A DNA stretch of 64,000 nt from Microbacterium telephonicum. Its GTDB lineage: Bacteria; Actinomycetota; Actinomycetes; Actinomycetales; Microbacteriaceae. Numbering within the stretch: the stretch's first letter is position 1; the number at the start of each line of letters is the position of its first letter. Positions 15,675 through 24,671 of this stretch are shown here, one piece after another. The stretch lies in contig NZ_RCDB01000004.1 in NCBI RefSeq assembly GCF_003651225.1, positions 62,001-126,000 on the forward strand, in the 5' to 3' direction. A program made the position numbers and the translations under genes. The notes below the pieces were generated by a model. That model did not search any database and was not told where the DNA came from. It saw nothing but the letters and a program-made list of their open reading frames with translations.

Positions 15675-16978
15675 GCGACCACTCCCGCGGCGGCGGATGC
15701 GGCGGCCGCGGCGATCGCGGCCGACCCGCCGTCGGTGTCGGGTGGCGGCGCGAGGGGCACGCGCACCCGCACGAGGAAGCCGCCGCGGTCGCGCGGCCCG
15801 ACTTCGATCGTCCCGCCGGATGCGGCGGCGCGCTCGCGCATGCCGACGATGCCGAGCCCGGCACGGCCCGGCTGCACCCGTCCGGTGTTGGTGATCTCCA
15901 CTTCGACGGCGGCATCCGTGTAGCGCAGCCGTACGTCGGCGACGGCATCCGCGGAACCATGGCGACGCGCGTTGGTGAGCGCCTCCTGCGTGATGCGGTA
16001 AAGGTTCACCTGCACGATCTCGGGCACCTCGCGCGGGTCGCCGACGATGTCGAAGCTCGTCGGCAGCCCGTTCTCGTTCGCGTGGACGACGAGGTCGGGG
16101 AGGGCCGTCAGGCGCAGCGTCGGGTCGTCGGGCGAGGCGGCATCCGGCGTGCGGAGGGTCTCGAGAAGCTGGCGCAGCTCCGCCAGGGCCGACCGGGCCG
16201 ATTCCTCGACCCCGACCAGCGCCTGCCGTGCGGCCGCCGGGTCGCGGTCGAGCACCGTGCGGGCCGCCCCCGCCTGCACCCCCATCGCCGACACGTGGTG
16301 CGCGACGACGTCGTGCAGTTCGCGCGCGATGCGCACCCGGTCGAGGGCGACGGCCTGCGCCGCGGTCAGCTCCCGCTCCCGCTCCAGTTCGTCGGTGCGC
16401 GCGCGGAGCGCGGTCTGCTGCATCGCCTGCGCGTACGCGCGCTCGCCGAAGTAGTAGGCACCGCCGAAAAAGCCCGCGTTGACCAGGAAGTTCATGAGCA
16501 TGTACGCGGCGAACGGCGAGAACAGTCCGGCGCGCGACAGCCCGCTCTCATCGTCGACCGTCGCCGCCTGGAAGGTGACGACGGTCAGCCAGACGAACAT
16601 GCCGCCGATGACGATGAGGCGCACGAGCGTCGCGCGCCGCCGATCATCGACCCACGCGCCGACCGTGTACATCGCGATGAACACGGCGACGTTGCCGACG
16701 TACACCTCGGGGATGCGGAAGGTCACGCCGACGAAGAACGCGACCGCGACGACGAGCAGCACGACCTCGGGGAAGCGGCGCCGCACCGCCAACGGCAGCG
16801 TCAGGGCCGCGCCGTAGGCGAGCCCCCACATGAGATGGGGCACGTCATCGCCGTAGATCCCGGCGATCTGACCGAGCGCGACCGAGATCACCGCCGCGAC
16901 GAACAGAACCCCGGCCAGCAGGATGTCTCCGCGCAGGCCCGCGGCCGTGGGCCGGGGGCGACGGGGCTGATCGGTCAT
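15671..16978 (-). CDS. HisKA_3-type sensor histidine kinase
   Basis: 435 residues. A membrane domain of about five or six helices (residues ~20-190) has little extracellular sequence, suggesting intramembrane sensing. It is followed by a coiled coil (ALRARTDELERERELTAAQ), the phospho-acceptor helix RIARELHDVVAHHVSAMG and a HATPase_c domain with QEALTNARRHG and GLGIVGMRERAAASGG. It pairs with the coupled LuxR-type regulator. Minus-strand TACCGT (16985-16990) lies 6 nt before the ATG at 16978, setting this start over a longer frame. Confidence 0.9.
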   Translation of the reverse strand: MTDQPRRPRPTAAGLRGDILLAGVLFVAAVISVALGQIAGIYGDDVPHLMWGLAYGAALTLPLAVRRRFPEVVLLVVAVAFFVGVTFRIPEVYVGNVAVFIAMYTVGAWVDDRRRATLVRLIVIGGMFVWLTVVTFQAATVDDESGLSRAGLFSPFAAYMLMNFLVNAGFFGGAYYFGERAYAQAMQQTALRARTDELERERELTAAQAVALDRVRIARELHDVVAHHVSAMGVQAGAARTVLDRDPAAARQALVGVEESARSALAELRQLLETLRTPDAASPDDPTLRLTALPDLVVHANENGLPTSFDIVGDPREVPEIVQVNLYRITQEALTNARRHGSADAVADVRLRYTDAAVEVEITNTGRVQPGRAGLGIVGMRERAAASGGTIEVGPRDRGGFLVRVRVPLAPPPDTDGGSAAIAAAAASAAAGVVA

Positions 16979-17120
16979 TCCTCCACGGTAGGGCGCGCAC
17001 GGCGGCTCGGCATCCGTCGTGCGGGGGAGAGCGCTACCGCGGTGCGGGCGCCGTCGCAAGACCCTGGTCCGCCGGCGGTGCGGGCGCGAGCATGGACGAC
17101 GACCACCGGAGGAGGAACCC

Positions 17121-17678
17121 ATGGCCACCTACACCGTCGGACTCATCGTCGGCTCGGCATCCGAGCCGTCACTCAACCGTCGCTACGCCGACGCCCTCGC
17201 GCGGTTCGGCGAGGAGGCGGGCCTCGACTTCCACGACATCCCGATCGGCGCGCTGCCGTTCTTCGGCACCCAGTTCGAGCAGGAGTTCCCGCCCGTCGGG
17301 GCCGACTTCAAGAAGGAGGTCGACGGCGTCGACGCGCTGCTGCTGGTGACTCCGGAGTACAACCGCTCGATCCCCGCCGTGCTCAAGAACGCGATCGACT
17401 GGGCGTCGCGTCCCGTCGGGGAGAACTCGTTCCCCGACAAGCCGGCCGCGGTCACCGGCGCCAGCAAGGGCGACATCTCCACGGCCGTCGCCCAGCACGA
17501 GCTGAAGGCGATCCTCGTGGGGCAGGGGGCGGTGGTGCTCGGAGCCCCGGAGGTCTACATCCATGTGGAGGAGGGGTTCTTCACCGACGACGGGGCGATC
17601 GCGGATGCCGACACGGCGGAGTTCCTGCGGGGGTTCCTGAAACGGTTCCACGAGCACATCCGGCGCAACCTCACCTGA
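17121..17678 (+). CDS. NADPH-dependent FMN reductase (chromate/quinone-reductase-like)
   Basis: 185 residues with a flavodoxin-like fold: IVGSASEPSLNRRYADAL at the phosphate-binding loop, LPFFGTQFEQEFPP, and the family signature LLLVTPEYNRSIPAVLKNAIDWASRP near residues 74-100. Such enzymes reduce FMN, quinones, azo dyes or chromate with NADPH. A strong ribosome site GGAGGAGG precedes the ATG. It is followed closely by a truncated reductase gene and a frameshifted gene. Confidence 0.9.
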   Translation: MATYTVGLIVGSASEPSLNRRYADALARFGEEAGLDFHDIPIGALPFFGTQFEQEFPPVGADFKKEVDGVDALLLVTPEYNRSIPAVLKNAIDWASRPVGENSFPDKPAAVTGASKGDISTAVAQHELKAILVGQGAVVLGAPEVYIHVEEGFFTDDGAIADADTAEFLRGFLKRFHEHIRRNLT

Positions 17679-17728
17679 CTCGCCGTCCGGCGTCGCTGCA
17701 CCGCGCCGCATCGATTCGAGGAGGAACC

Positions 17729-18043
17729 ATGACCCGCGGCCGCATCGTCATCGACCTGTTCACGACGCTCGACGGCGTCGCCCAGGCGCCCGGAGGTCCC
17801 GACGAGGACACCTCGGGCGGATTCCCGTGGGGCGGGTGGCAGGCTCCCATCGACGACGACCTGGTGGGCGAACGGGTCGGGTCCGGCATCCGCCGCATGG
17901 ATGCGCTGCTGCTCGGACGGCGCACGTACGACATCTTCGCGGCGTACTGGCCGCAGCGCACCGGTGGCGACGAGGGAGGCCGTGTCCGAGTGAGGCGGGA
18001 CGCTGCGGCGCGCGGCCGCGGTGGTAGCTTTCGCCGCTCGTGA
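17729..18043 (+). pseudogene. Truncated dihydrofolate-reductase-like (RibD C-terminal family) protein
   Basis: The first ~88 codons read as an intact N-terminus of the small DHFR/RibD_C family: RGRIVIDLFTTLDGVAQAPG, FPWGGWQAPIDDDL and DALLLGRRTYDIFAAYWP, with a ribosome site GAGGAGG. After GGDEGG the similarity ends, and the frame runs 17 more codons of arginine-rich non-family sequence to a stop at 18043. The expected second half (another ~100 residues with the NADPH-binding region) is missing, so this is a 3'-deleted remnant. It abuts another damaged gene. Confidence 0.72.
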
Positions 18044-18778
18044 ACGAGTCCGACGACGATCAGCCGCATCCCGGCCCGGCGGAGACACCGACGGGCGTGC
18101 TGCGCACCGTCAGCGGCGCCCACGCCGCGGCCGCATCCGCATCCGCCGCCGCGTCGGTCGCCACGGCGCGGGCGGATGCCGCGGTCGTGGCCGCGCAGAA
18201 GGCGCAGGAGACGACGATCCCAGGCCAAGCGCGACATCCCGGTCGGTGTGGTGATGGTCGGCATCGCCGCCGTCGCGTGGTGGCCGGCGTTCACGCTCGG
18301 CGCGTGGGGGGAGCTGTTCTTCGACTACCTGATGGGCCTGTGGGCGGCGTCGGTCGCCGCCTTCGCTTTCGTGCTCGTCGAGCGTCAGGCGTGGTGGCGG
18401 CGTGTGCTGCAGGCGATCGCGCTCGCGCTGCCGACGGTATGGCTGGTGATCAGCTTCACCGCGAACACCGACACCGAAGCCGACCTCGCGACGGCGATCG
18501 TGGTCCTCTCCGCGATCGCCGCGGTGATCATCGGCATCCCGTTCACGCTCGTCGTGCTCGTGCGCATCATCTGGCCCGACTTCCGCTCCGAGACGACGCG
18601 ACGCCACCGGTGGCTCATCACGGCGGTCGTGGGCGGAGTGGTGCTGGCGTCGTACATCCTCGGCCTCAACCAGGCGAAGTTCCTGCACTGCGAGGACTTC
18701 GACATCAGCGGCAACTCCCGCCCGCCCGGCTGCGTCCCCTTCGACGATGCGACCCCCGCAGGTGCGACCGACGGGTGA
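18040..18778 (+). pseudogene. Membrane protein gene with a one-base frameshift (or sequencing error)
   Basis: A GTG at 18040 opens a frame with a hydrophilic Ala-rich N-terminus (VLRTVSGAHAAAASASAAAS ... QKAQETTI). Around 18219-18221 (a CCC run) the sensible reading moves to another frame, continuing QAKRDIPVGVVMVGIAAVAW with four or five membrane helices and ending at 18778. Removing one C joins the two halves into a ~245-residue protein. TAGCTT at 18025-18030 is a plausible -10. No family recognised. The shift in a short homopolymer could be a base-calling error. Confidence 0.7.
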
Positions 18779-18810
18779 GCCCGCCCCGGCGCACGCCCGC
18801 GCGCTCCGGG

Positions 18811-18929
18811 CATGTCACGCGATGTGCGCGTTCGGGGATGCTGCACGTGCCAGGTGAGTGACATGGTCGGTGCGCATGTCACGCGATGTGCGCTCTCGGC
18901 GCTTCCGCACGGGCCATTCGTGTGACACG
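18811..18929. repeat. 119-bp double palindrome (GTCACRCGA family), copy 1
   Basis: Two 55-bp imperfect palindromes (18811-18865 and 18875-18929) separated by 9 bp. Each begins CATGTCACGCGATGTGCGC; the first ends GTGACATG and the second ends TTCGTGTGACACG. The same 55-9-55 geometry recurs at 35715-35833 and 48993-49111. It lies between convergent 3' ends. Confidence 0.88.
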
Positions 18930-18962
18930 GTCGCGCGGATGCCGGGGTCGCCGACCCGTGCG

Positions 18963-19802
18963 TCAGAAGATCATCGGGCGGTCGTCATCGTCGCCGCCGC
19001 CGAGGTCGAGGTCGACGACCACCGGCACGTGGTCGCTCGGGATCTCGCCCTTGCGCTCGTCGCGGTGGATCGCGGCGCCGACGACGGCATCCGCGAAGGA
19101 ATGCGAGCCGAGGATGAAGTCGATGCGCAGGCCCTCGTTTCGGGGGAAGCGCAGCTGCTTGTAGTCCCAGTAGGTGTAGCCGGTCGGCACGAGCGGGCGC
19201 ACGGTGTCGGCCAGCCCCGCATCCAGCAGTGCCTGGAACGCGGCGCGCTCGGGCGGCGAGACATGCGTGGTGACGCCCTCGATGACCGTCGGATCGCCGT
19301 TGTCGGCATCCGTCGGCGCGATGTTGAAGTCTCCGGTGAGGGCGAGCGCGAGGTCGGGGTCGGCGGCGAGGGCGTCGGCGGTGTAGCCGCGCAGCGCCTC
19401 GAGCCAGGCGAGCTTGTAGGTGTAGTGCGGGTCGTCGAGCGAGCGGCCGTTGGGGACGTAGAGGCTCCACACACGCACCCCGTCGACGGTGGCGCCGAGG
19501 GCGCGGGCCTCCTGCGGGGCGTCGGGACCGTCGTGCCCCTTCGCGAACCCTGGCATGCCGGGGAAGCCGACCTCGACCTGCTCGAGGGGGAGCCTGCTGG
19601 CGATCGCGACGCCGTTCCACTGATTGAGGCCGTGCGCCTCGACGTGGTAGCCGGCGGCCTCGAACTCGGCGTACGGGAACTGCTCGGGCTTGCACTTGAT
19701 CTCCTGCATCGCGAGCACGTCGACGTCTTCGCGGACGGCGAACTCCACGGTGCGGACGACCCGCGCGCGGATCGAGTTGACGTTCCAGGTGGCCAGGCGC
19801 AT
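18963..19802 (-). CDS. xthA: Exodeoxyribonuclease III (AP endonuclease family)
   Basis: 279 residues, typical length. Catalytic motifs of the exonuclease III fold are intact: TWNVNSIRAR (metal-site Asn), MQEIKCK (catalytic Glu), VPNGRSLDD, GDFNIAPTDAD and the C-terminal SDHVPVVVDL. The enzyme cleaves DNA 5' of abasic sites and trims 3' blocked ends in base excision repair. Minus-strand TAGGCT (19810-19815) lies 7 nt before the ATG at 19802, favouring this start over one 24 bp upstream. It appears monocistronic. Confidence 0.93.
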   Translation of the reverse strand: MRLATWNVNSIRARVVRTVEFAVREDVDVLAMQEIKCKPEQFPYAEFEAAGYHVEAHGLNQWNGVAIASRLPLEQVEVGFPGMPGFAKGHDGPDAPQEARALGATVDGVRVWSLYVPNGRSLDDPHYTYKLAWLEALRGYTADALAADPDLALALTGDFNIAPTDADNGDPTVIEGVTTHVSPPERAAFQALLDAGLADTVRPLVPTGYTYWDYKQLRFPRNEGLRIDFILGSHSFADAVVGAAIHRDERKGEIPSDHVPVVVDLDLGGGDDDDRPMIF

Positions 19803-19963
19803 GGCATCCAGCCTACGGTCGCCCACCGACGTCGCCCGCCCGGCGGCGCCCGGCCGCCTCGCGCCGCCCCCACCCTCTCGGCGCCGACATGTTCTCTCAC
19901 GGATGCGGGATTGTCACGGCCCGCGGGAGCGCGAGGGTCGGGGCGCGCTCCTAGCCTGCGGGC

Positions 19964-20395
19964 ATGGATGCCGTGCCGCGCCGCGCAGGCCGCCCGCTCC
20001 ATGTCGGCCTGCTCGTCGTGGCGTGGTTCTCGCTCGTCTCGGCGCTCGTCGGCATGGTGGGCCTCACCCTCGGCGGGGGCATGGGCATCCCGCTCGAGTG
20101 GATCGCCGGAACGGGGTTCACGTCGTACTTCTGGCCCGGCGTCATCCTCGGCGTCGTCGTCGGTGGTGCACAGGTGCTGGCCCTCGTCGCGACGCATGGG
20201 CGCTATCGCCTCGGCCCCGGGATGCACGCCGCGGCCGGACTGGTGATGCTGATCTGGATCTTCGTCGAGATCGCGCTCATGCTCGTGTGGTCGCCGCTAC
20301 ACGGGATCTACTTCGTCGCCGGACTCGTGCAGGTCGTGCTCGCCGTGCTCGCCCTCGGCGCCTGGCCGCGCCCCTTCCTCGCCCGCGACCGCTGA
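19964..20395 (+). CDS. Four-helix membrane protein of unknown function
   Basis: 143 residues with four predicted helices (roughly residues 12-36, 51-73, 86-106 and 112-133) and short loops. No recognisable domain. The ATG is preceded by TAGCCT (19952-19957) at 6 nt, so a leaderless transcript is likely. Its 3' end faces the pntB 3' end across a nested palindrome at 20466-20542. Confidence 0.75.
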   Translation: MDAVPRRAGRPLHVGLLVVAWFSLVSALVGMVGLTLGGGMGIPLEWIAGTGFTSYFWPGVILGVVVGGAQVLALVATHGRYRLGPGMHAAAGLVMLIWIFVEIALMLVWSPLHGIYFVAGLVQVVLAVLALGAWPRPFLARDR

Positions 20396-20465
20396 CCCGC
20401 CCGGCGCTCCCGCCCGGCGCTCCGGCCCGCGGCTCCCGCTCGCGTCCCCGGCCGCGAGCCCCAGC

Positions 20466-20542
20466 ATCCGCGAGACCTCAACGGGCCGCCGAGACCGCGG
20501 GTACGACCCACGGTCTCGGCGTGCAGATGAGGTCTCGCGGAT
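20466..20542. repeat. 77-bp nested palindrome (CGAGACC family)
   Basis: Outer arms ATCCGCGAGACCTCA (20466-20480) and TGAGGTCTCGCGGAT (20528-20542) pair perfectly over 15 bp. Inner arms GCCGAGACCG (20488-20497) and CGGTCTCGGC (20511-20520) also pair perfectly. As at 672-738, both arm pairs share one core, here CGAGACC. It lies between convergent genes and may terminate both. Confidence 0.82.
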
Positions 20543-20629
20543 TCGGGATCGCGGATGCGGCCACCAGAATCCCAGGCGGACGCGGGCCCCGCGGATGCCG
20601 CATCCTCGAGCGCGCGGCAGCGCCCGGGG

Positions 20630-22075
20630 TCAGAGGGCGCGGAGGATGTCCTCCACCCGGTCCTTGGCGTCGCCGAAGAGCATCTGCGTGTTCTCGCGGA
20701 AGAACAGCGGGTTCTGCACGCCGGCGTAGCCCGAGGCCATCGAGCGCTTGAAGACGATGACGTTGCGCGCCTCCCACACGTGCAGCACCGGCATCCCGGC
20801 GATGGGGCTGCCCGGGTCCTCCGCCGCGGCGGGGTTGACCGTGTCGTTCGCGCCGATCACGAGGACGACGTCGGTGTCGGAGAAGTCGTCGTTGATCTCG
20901 TCGAGTTCCAGCACGATGTCGTACGGCACCTTCGCCTCGGCCAGCAGCACGTTCATGTGCCCGGGCAGACGCCCGGCGACCGGGTGGATGCCGAAGCGCA
21001 CGTCGACGCCCCGCTCGCGCAGTCGCGCCGTGAGGTCGGCGACCGGGTACTGCGCCTGCGCGACGGCCATCCCGTATCCGGGGGTGATGATGACCGACGA
21101 CGCGCCCGAGAGCAGCTCCGCCGCCGACGCGGCGTCGATCTCGCGGTGCTCGCCCTGCTCCTCGTCGTCGCCGCGCGGTGCTTCGATGCCGAAGCCACCC
21201 GCGATCACCGACAGGAACGAGCGGTTCATGGCCTTGCACATGATGTACGACAGGTACGCACCCGACGAGCCGACGAGCGCGCCGGTCACGATCAGCAGGT
21301 CGTTGTTCAGCAGGAAGCCCGCCGCGGCCGCCGCCCAGCCCGAATAGCTGTTGAGCATCGAGACGACGACGGGCATGTCGCCGCCGCCGATCGAGGCGAC
21401 CAGGTGCCAGCCGAGGGCGAGGGCGAGCAGGGTCACCACGATCAGCAGCCACAGCTCGGGGGTGATGACGTACCAGACGGTGAGCAGCACGAACAGGACG
21501 AGCGCCCCGACGTTCAGGAGGTTCTTGCCCGGCAGCATGAGCGGCTTGCTCGACATCCGCCCCGACAGCTTGAGGAACGCGACGATCGACCCGGTGAAGG
21601 TGACGGCGCCGATGAAGACCCCGATGAACACCTCGGCGTGGTGGATGCCGACCAGTTCGGGCGCGATGCCCTCGTCGTAGAGGGCGCCGTTCCAGCCGAC
21701 GAGCACCGCGGCGAGACCGACGAACGAGTGCAGCAGGGCGATGAGCTCCGGCATCCCGGTCATCTCGACCTTGCGCGCCCGCCACAGGCCGATGACGGCG
21801 CCGACGACGATCGCCGCGACCAGCAGGGCCACACCGAGGTACAGGGTCACGTCGTCGGGCACCATCCCGCCGCGGGCGATGACGACGAGGAAGGTGGCGA
21901 TCAGGGCGATCGTCATGCCCGAGACGCCGTAGGCGATGCCGCGCCGGGCCGTCTCCTGCTTGCTGAGGCCCGCGAGGGCGAGGACGAACAGCAGGGCGGC
22001 GACGATGTACGCGGCGGTGGCGATCGACTGCGCGAGTTCGAGCGCGCCGGTCTGTGCGGTCGCGATGACGTTCAC
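20630..22075 (-). CDS. pntB: NAD(P) transhydrogenase subunit beta
   Basis: 481 residues. The N-terminal ~270 residues contain about nine membrane helices (domain II), and the C-terminal ~180 residues form the NADP(H)-binding domain III, recognisable by [41 protein letters not shown] and [19 protein letters not shown]. With PntA it couples hydride transfer between NADH and NADP+ to proton translocation. The start overlaps the pntA stop by 4 bp. Family fit is very strong. Confidence 0.96.
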   Translation of the reverse strand: MNVIATAQTGALELAQSIATAAYIVAALLFVLALAGLSKQETARRGIAYGVSGMTIALIATFLVVIARGGMVPDDVTLYLGVALLVAAIVVGAVIGLWRARKVEMTGMPELIALLHSFVGLAAVLVGWNGALYDEGIAPELVGIHHAEVFIGVFIGAVTFTGSIVAFLKLSGRMSSKPLMLPGKNLLNVGALVLFVLLTVWYVITPELWLLIVVTLLALALGWHLVASIGGGDMPVVVSMLNSYSGWAAAAAGFLLNNDLLIVTGALVGSSGAYLSYIMCKAMNRSFLSVIAGGFGIEAPRGDDEEQGEHREIDAASAAELLSGASSVIITPGYGMAVAQAQYPVADLTARLRERGVDVRFGIHPVAGRLPGHMNVLLAEAKVPYDIVLELDEINDDFSDTDVVLVIGANDTVNPAAAEDPGSPIAGMPVLHVWEARNVIVFKRSMASGYAGVQNPLFFRENTQMLFGDAKDRVEDILRAL

Positions 22076-23619
22076 TTCTGGTCACCCTTCTGGAACATGG
22101 CGAGCATTCGCCGAGTGACGGCGAACCCGCCGAAGATGTTGATGGAGGCCAGCAGCACCGCGACGGCGGCCAGCACCTGCACGAGCGGGTCGGGGACGAT
22201 GATCTGGCTCATCGCGCCGACGACGATGATGGCGCTGATCGCGTTCGTGACGCTCATGAGCGGCGTGTGCAGCGCGTGGGCGACCTTGCCGATGACGTAG
22301 AAGCCGATGATCACCGACAGCGTCAGCACGAGGAAGTGCTGCGGCAGCGGCGCCGGGGCGAACGCGCACACGAGGAACAGCACGGCGATGCCGACGACGG
22401 TGAGCGCCGACTTCGCGCCGGTCGACATCGTCTTCTTCGGCGCGGCCGGTGCGATCTCGGCGGCGGCCTTCGCGGCCGGGGCGGCCGAGACCTGCACGGG
22501 CGGAGGCGGCCAGGTCACGGCGCCGTCCTGGGTGACCGTGACGGCGCGCTGCACGACGTCGTCGTGGTCGAGCACGAGCGAACCGTCCTTGCCGGGCGTC
22601 AGCAGTTTCAGCAGGTTGAGCAGGTTCGTGCCGTAAAGCTGCGAGGCCTGCTGCGGCAGCCGGCCGGCCAGATCGGTGTAGCCGAGGATCGTGACGCCGT
22701 TGGCGGTCACGACGCGCTCGCCGGCGACCGAGCCCTCGACGTTGCCGCCCTGCGCGGCGGCCATGTCGACGATGACACTGCCCGGCTTCATGCTCGCGAC
22801 ATCGGCCGCGGTGATCAGCCGCGGCGCGGCCCGCCCGGGGATCAAGGCGGTCGTGACGATGATGTCGACGTCGGCGGCCTGGTCGCTGTAGAGCTTCGCG
22901 GCGGCGGCGTCGTAGGCGGCGCTCGTCGCCTTGGCGTAGCCGTCGGACGAGACCTCCTTCTGCTCGTCGGGGACCACGACCTCGAGGTAGGTGCCGCCGA
23001 TCGACTTCACCTGGTCGGCGACCTCGGGGCGCGGATCGGTGGCGCGCACGATGGCGCCGAGGCTGGATGCCGCGCCGATCGCGGCGAGGCCGGCGACGCC
23101 GGCGCCCGCGATGAGCACCTTCGCGGGCGGGACCTTGCCGGCCGCGGTCACCTGACCGGTGAAGAAGCGCCCGAACTCGTGCGCCGCCTCGACGACCGCG
23201 CGGTAGCCGGCGATGTTGGCCATGGAGCTGAGCACATCCATCGACTGTGCGCGTGAGATGCGCGGGACGGCGTCCATCGCGAGCCCGGTGACGCCGCGCG
23301 CGGCGAGCGCCGACAGCAGCTCCGGGCGCAGGGCGGGGCTCAGCAGGGCCACCAGGGTCGCACCCGGCGTCAGGAGGGCGATCTCGGCATCCGTCGGCGC
23401 GGCGATCTTGAGCACGACATCCGACCCCCACGCCGTGGCGGCGTCGACGATGAGCGCGCCCGCGTCGGTGTAGGCGGCATCCGGGAACGACGAGGCCGAT
23501 CCGGCACCCGCCTCGACGACGACCTCGTAGCCCAGGTCGATGATCTTCTGGACGGTGACCGGCGACGCCGCGACACGGCTCTCACCCGCCTGTTCTGCCA
23601 CGATGCCGATGCGGGCCAT
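22072..23619 (-). CDS. pntA: NAD(P) transhydrogenase subunit alpha (fused form)
   Basis: 515 residues. Residues ~1-370 are the NAD(H)-binding domain I ([50 protein letters not shown]), and the last ~110 residues add the four membrane helices that are a separate PntA2 subunit in some bacteria. A short Ala/Pro-rich linker joins them. It precedes pntB with an ATGA-type overlap. Minus-strand TATAGT near 23655 is a candidate -10, leaving a leader with GGGGAG ahead of the ATG. Confidence 0.96.
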   Translation of the reverse strand: MARIGIVAEQAGESRVAASPVTVQKIIDLGYEVVVEAGAGSASSFPDAAYTDAGALIVDAATAWGSDVVLKIAAPTDAEIALLTPGATLVALLSPALRPELLSALAARGVTGLAMDAVPRISRAQSMDVLSSMANIAGYRAVVEAAHEFGRFFTGQVTAAGKVPPAKVLIAGAGVAGLAAIGAASSLGAIVRATDPRPEVADQVKSIGGTYLEVVVPDEQKEVSSDGYAKATSAAYDAAAAKLYSDQAADVDIIVTTALIPGRAAPRLITAADVASMKPGSVIVDMAAAQGGNVEGSVAGERVVTANGVTILGYTDLAGRLPQQASQLYGTNLLNLLKLLTPGKDGSLVLDHDDVVQRAVTVTQDGAVTWPPPPVQVSAAPAAKAAAEIAPAAPKKTMSTGAKSALTVVGIAVLFLVCAFAPAPLPQHFLVLTLSVIIGFYVIGKVAHALHTPLMSVTNAISAIIVVGAMSQIIVPDPLVQVLAAVAVLLASINIFGGFAVTRRMLAMFQKGDQK

Positions 23620-23735
23620 GTGCGATGCTCCCCTGTTGCGGTTCCGCCCCCGACTATAGGGGGCGCGCCACGCCCGACCCGGGATGGATGCCGGTGAAAA
23701 ATCGCCATCGATGACGGTTCCGTAGACTTCTGGGC

Positions 23736-24311
23736 ATGACCGCCGCCTCCACGCCCGAGCTCGAATCCGACCGTCAGTCCCTCATCGGGCTGATCCGCGA
23801 CGAGGCGGTGTTCCACGGCGACTTCACGCTCTCCAGCGGCAAGAAGGCGACCTACTACGTCGACATGCGCAAGCTCACGCTCGACCACCGTGCCGCCCCC
23901 GCGATCGGCCGTCTCGTGCTCGACATCGTGCGCGACCTCGACGTCGACGCCATCGGAGGCCTCACCCTCGGCGCCGACCCGATCGCCAACGCCGTGCTGC
24001 ACGCGTCGGTGCACTCCGGCACCCCGGTCGACGCGTTCGTCGTGCGCAAGGAGCCCAAGGACCACGGCCGCGGCCGCCAGATCGAGGGCGCCGAGGTCGC
24101 CGGCAAGCGCGTCGTGATCGTCGAGGACACCTCCACCACGGGGGGCTCCCCCTTGAAGGCGGCCGAGGTGGCGCGCGCCGCCGGCGCCGACGTCGTTGCG
24201 GTCGTCACGGTCGTCGATCGCAAGACGGGCGCGCAGGCGGCCGTCGAGGCCCAGGGCTATCAGTGGCGGTCGGTCATCGACCTCGCCGACCTGGGGCTGC
24301 AGCCGCAGTAA
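23736..24311 (+). CDS. pyrE: Orotate phosphoribosyltransferase
   Basis: 191 residues. FTLSSGKKATYYVDMRKLTLD binds orotate, and the PRPP-binding motif RVVIVEDTSTTGGSPLKA is intact (~residues 127-144); RKEPKDHGRGRQIEG is the flexible catalytic loop. It converts orotate and PRPP to OMP in pyrimidine synthesis. TAGACT (23723-23728) lies 7 nt before the ATG, so the transcript appears leaderless. It stands alone, divergent from pntAB. Confidence 0.96.
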   Translation: MTAASTPELESDRQSLIGLIRDEAVFHGDFTLSSGKKATYYVDMRKLTLDHRAAPAIGRLVLDIVRDLDVDAIGGLTLGADPIANAVLHASVHSGTPVDAFVVRKEPKDHGRGRQIEGAEVAGKRVVIVEDTSTTGGSPLKAAEVARAAGADVVAVVTVVDRKTGAQAAVEAQGYQWRSVIDLADLGLQPQ

Positions 24312-24327
24312 GGCCGGCGCGCGCCCG

Positions 24328-24513
24328 TCAGGACTTGAACATCGGCGTCTGCGACGCGAGCGCGAGGAACAGCCCGAGCACCGTCAGGATGACGATGCCG
24401 CGGCCGTTGGGCAACGGCGTGCCCTGCGGGGCGTCGCGCCGTCCGCGAAGGAACAGTACGAGCGCGATCACGAGGATCGCGAGAGCGGTGATCACGAGCA
24501 CCAGGGACATCAT
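24328..24513 (-). CDS. 61-residue two-helix membrane protein
   Basis: Two hydrophobic helices (residues ~4-22 and ~40-56) flank a basic polar loop (RGRRDAPQGTPLPNGR). The start ATG at 24513 overlaps the stop of a 36-residue gene by 4 bp, implying coupled translation, and both follow the HAD phosphatase gene on the same strand. No family recognised. Confidence 0.65.
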   Translation of the reverse strand: MMSLVLVITALAILVIALVLFLRGRRDAPQGTPLPNGRGIVILTVLGLFLALASQTPMFKS

Positions 24514-24620
24514 GAGCGGTCTCCTCGATTCCTCACGAACTGCACGACGAACACGACGAGCGTCGTCGCGAGGATCACGGCGCTCGTGAGCAGGAGCAGG
24601 GTCTGCTCGGTCTCGTTCAT
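24510..24620 (-). CDS. 36-residue single-helix membrane peptide
   Basis: This short frame reads MNETEQTLLLLTSAVILATT, then a hydrophobic run to VQFVRNRGDRS: an acidic N-terminus, one membrane helix (~8-29) and a basic C-terminus, so N-out is likely. Its TGA lies in the ATGA overlap with the 61-residue gene. It starts 51 bp after the HAD gene stop. Size, charge layout and coupling suggest a real microprotein; function unknown. Confidence 0.55.
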   Translation of the reverse strand: MNETEQTLLLLTSAVILATTLVVFVVQFVRNRGDRS

Positions 24621-24671
24621 CGCGGATGCCGCACGCTGCGTGCCGCCTCAGTGCTCCACCCCGTGCGCGAC

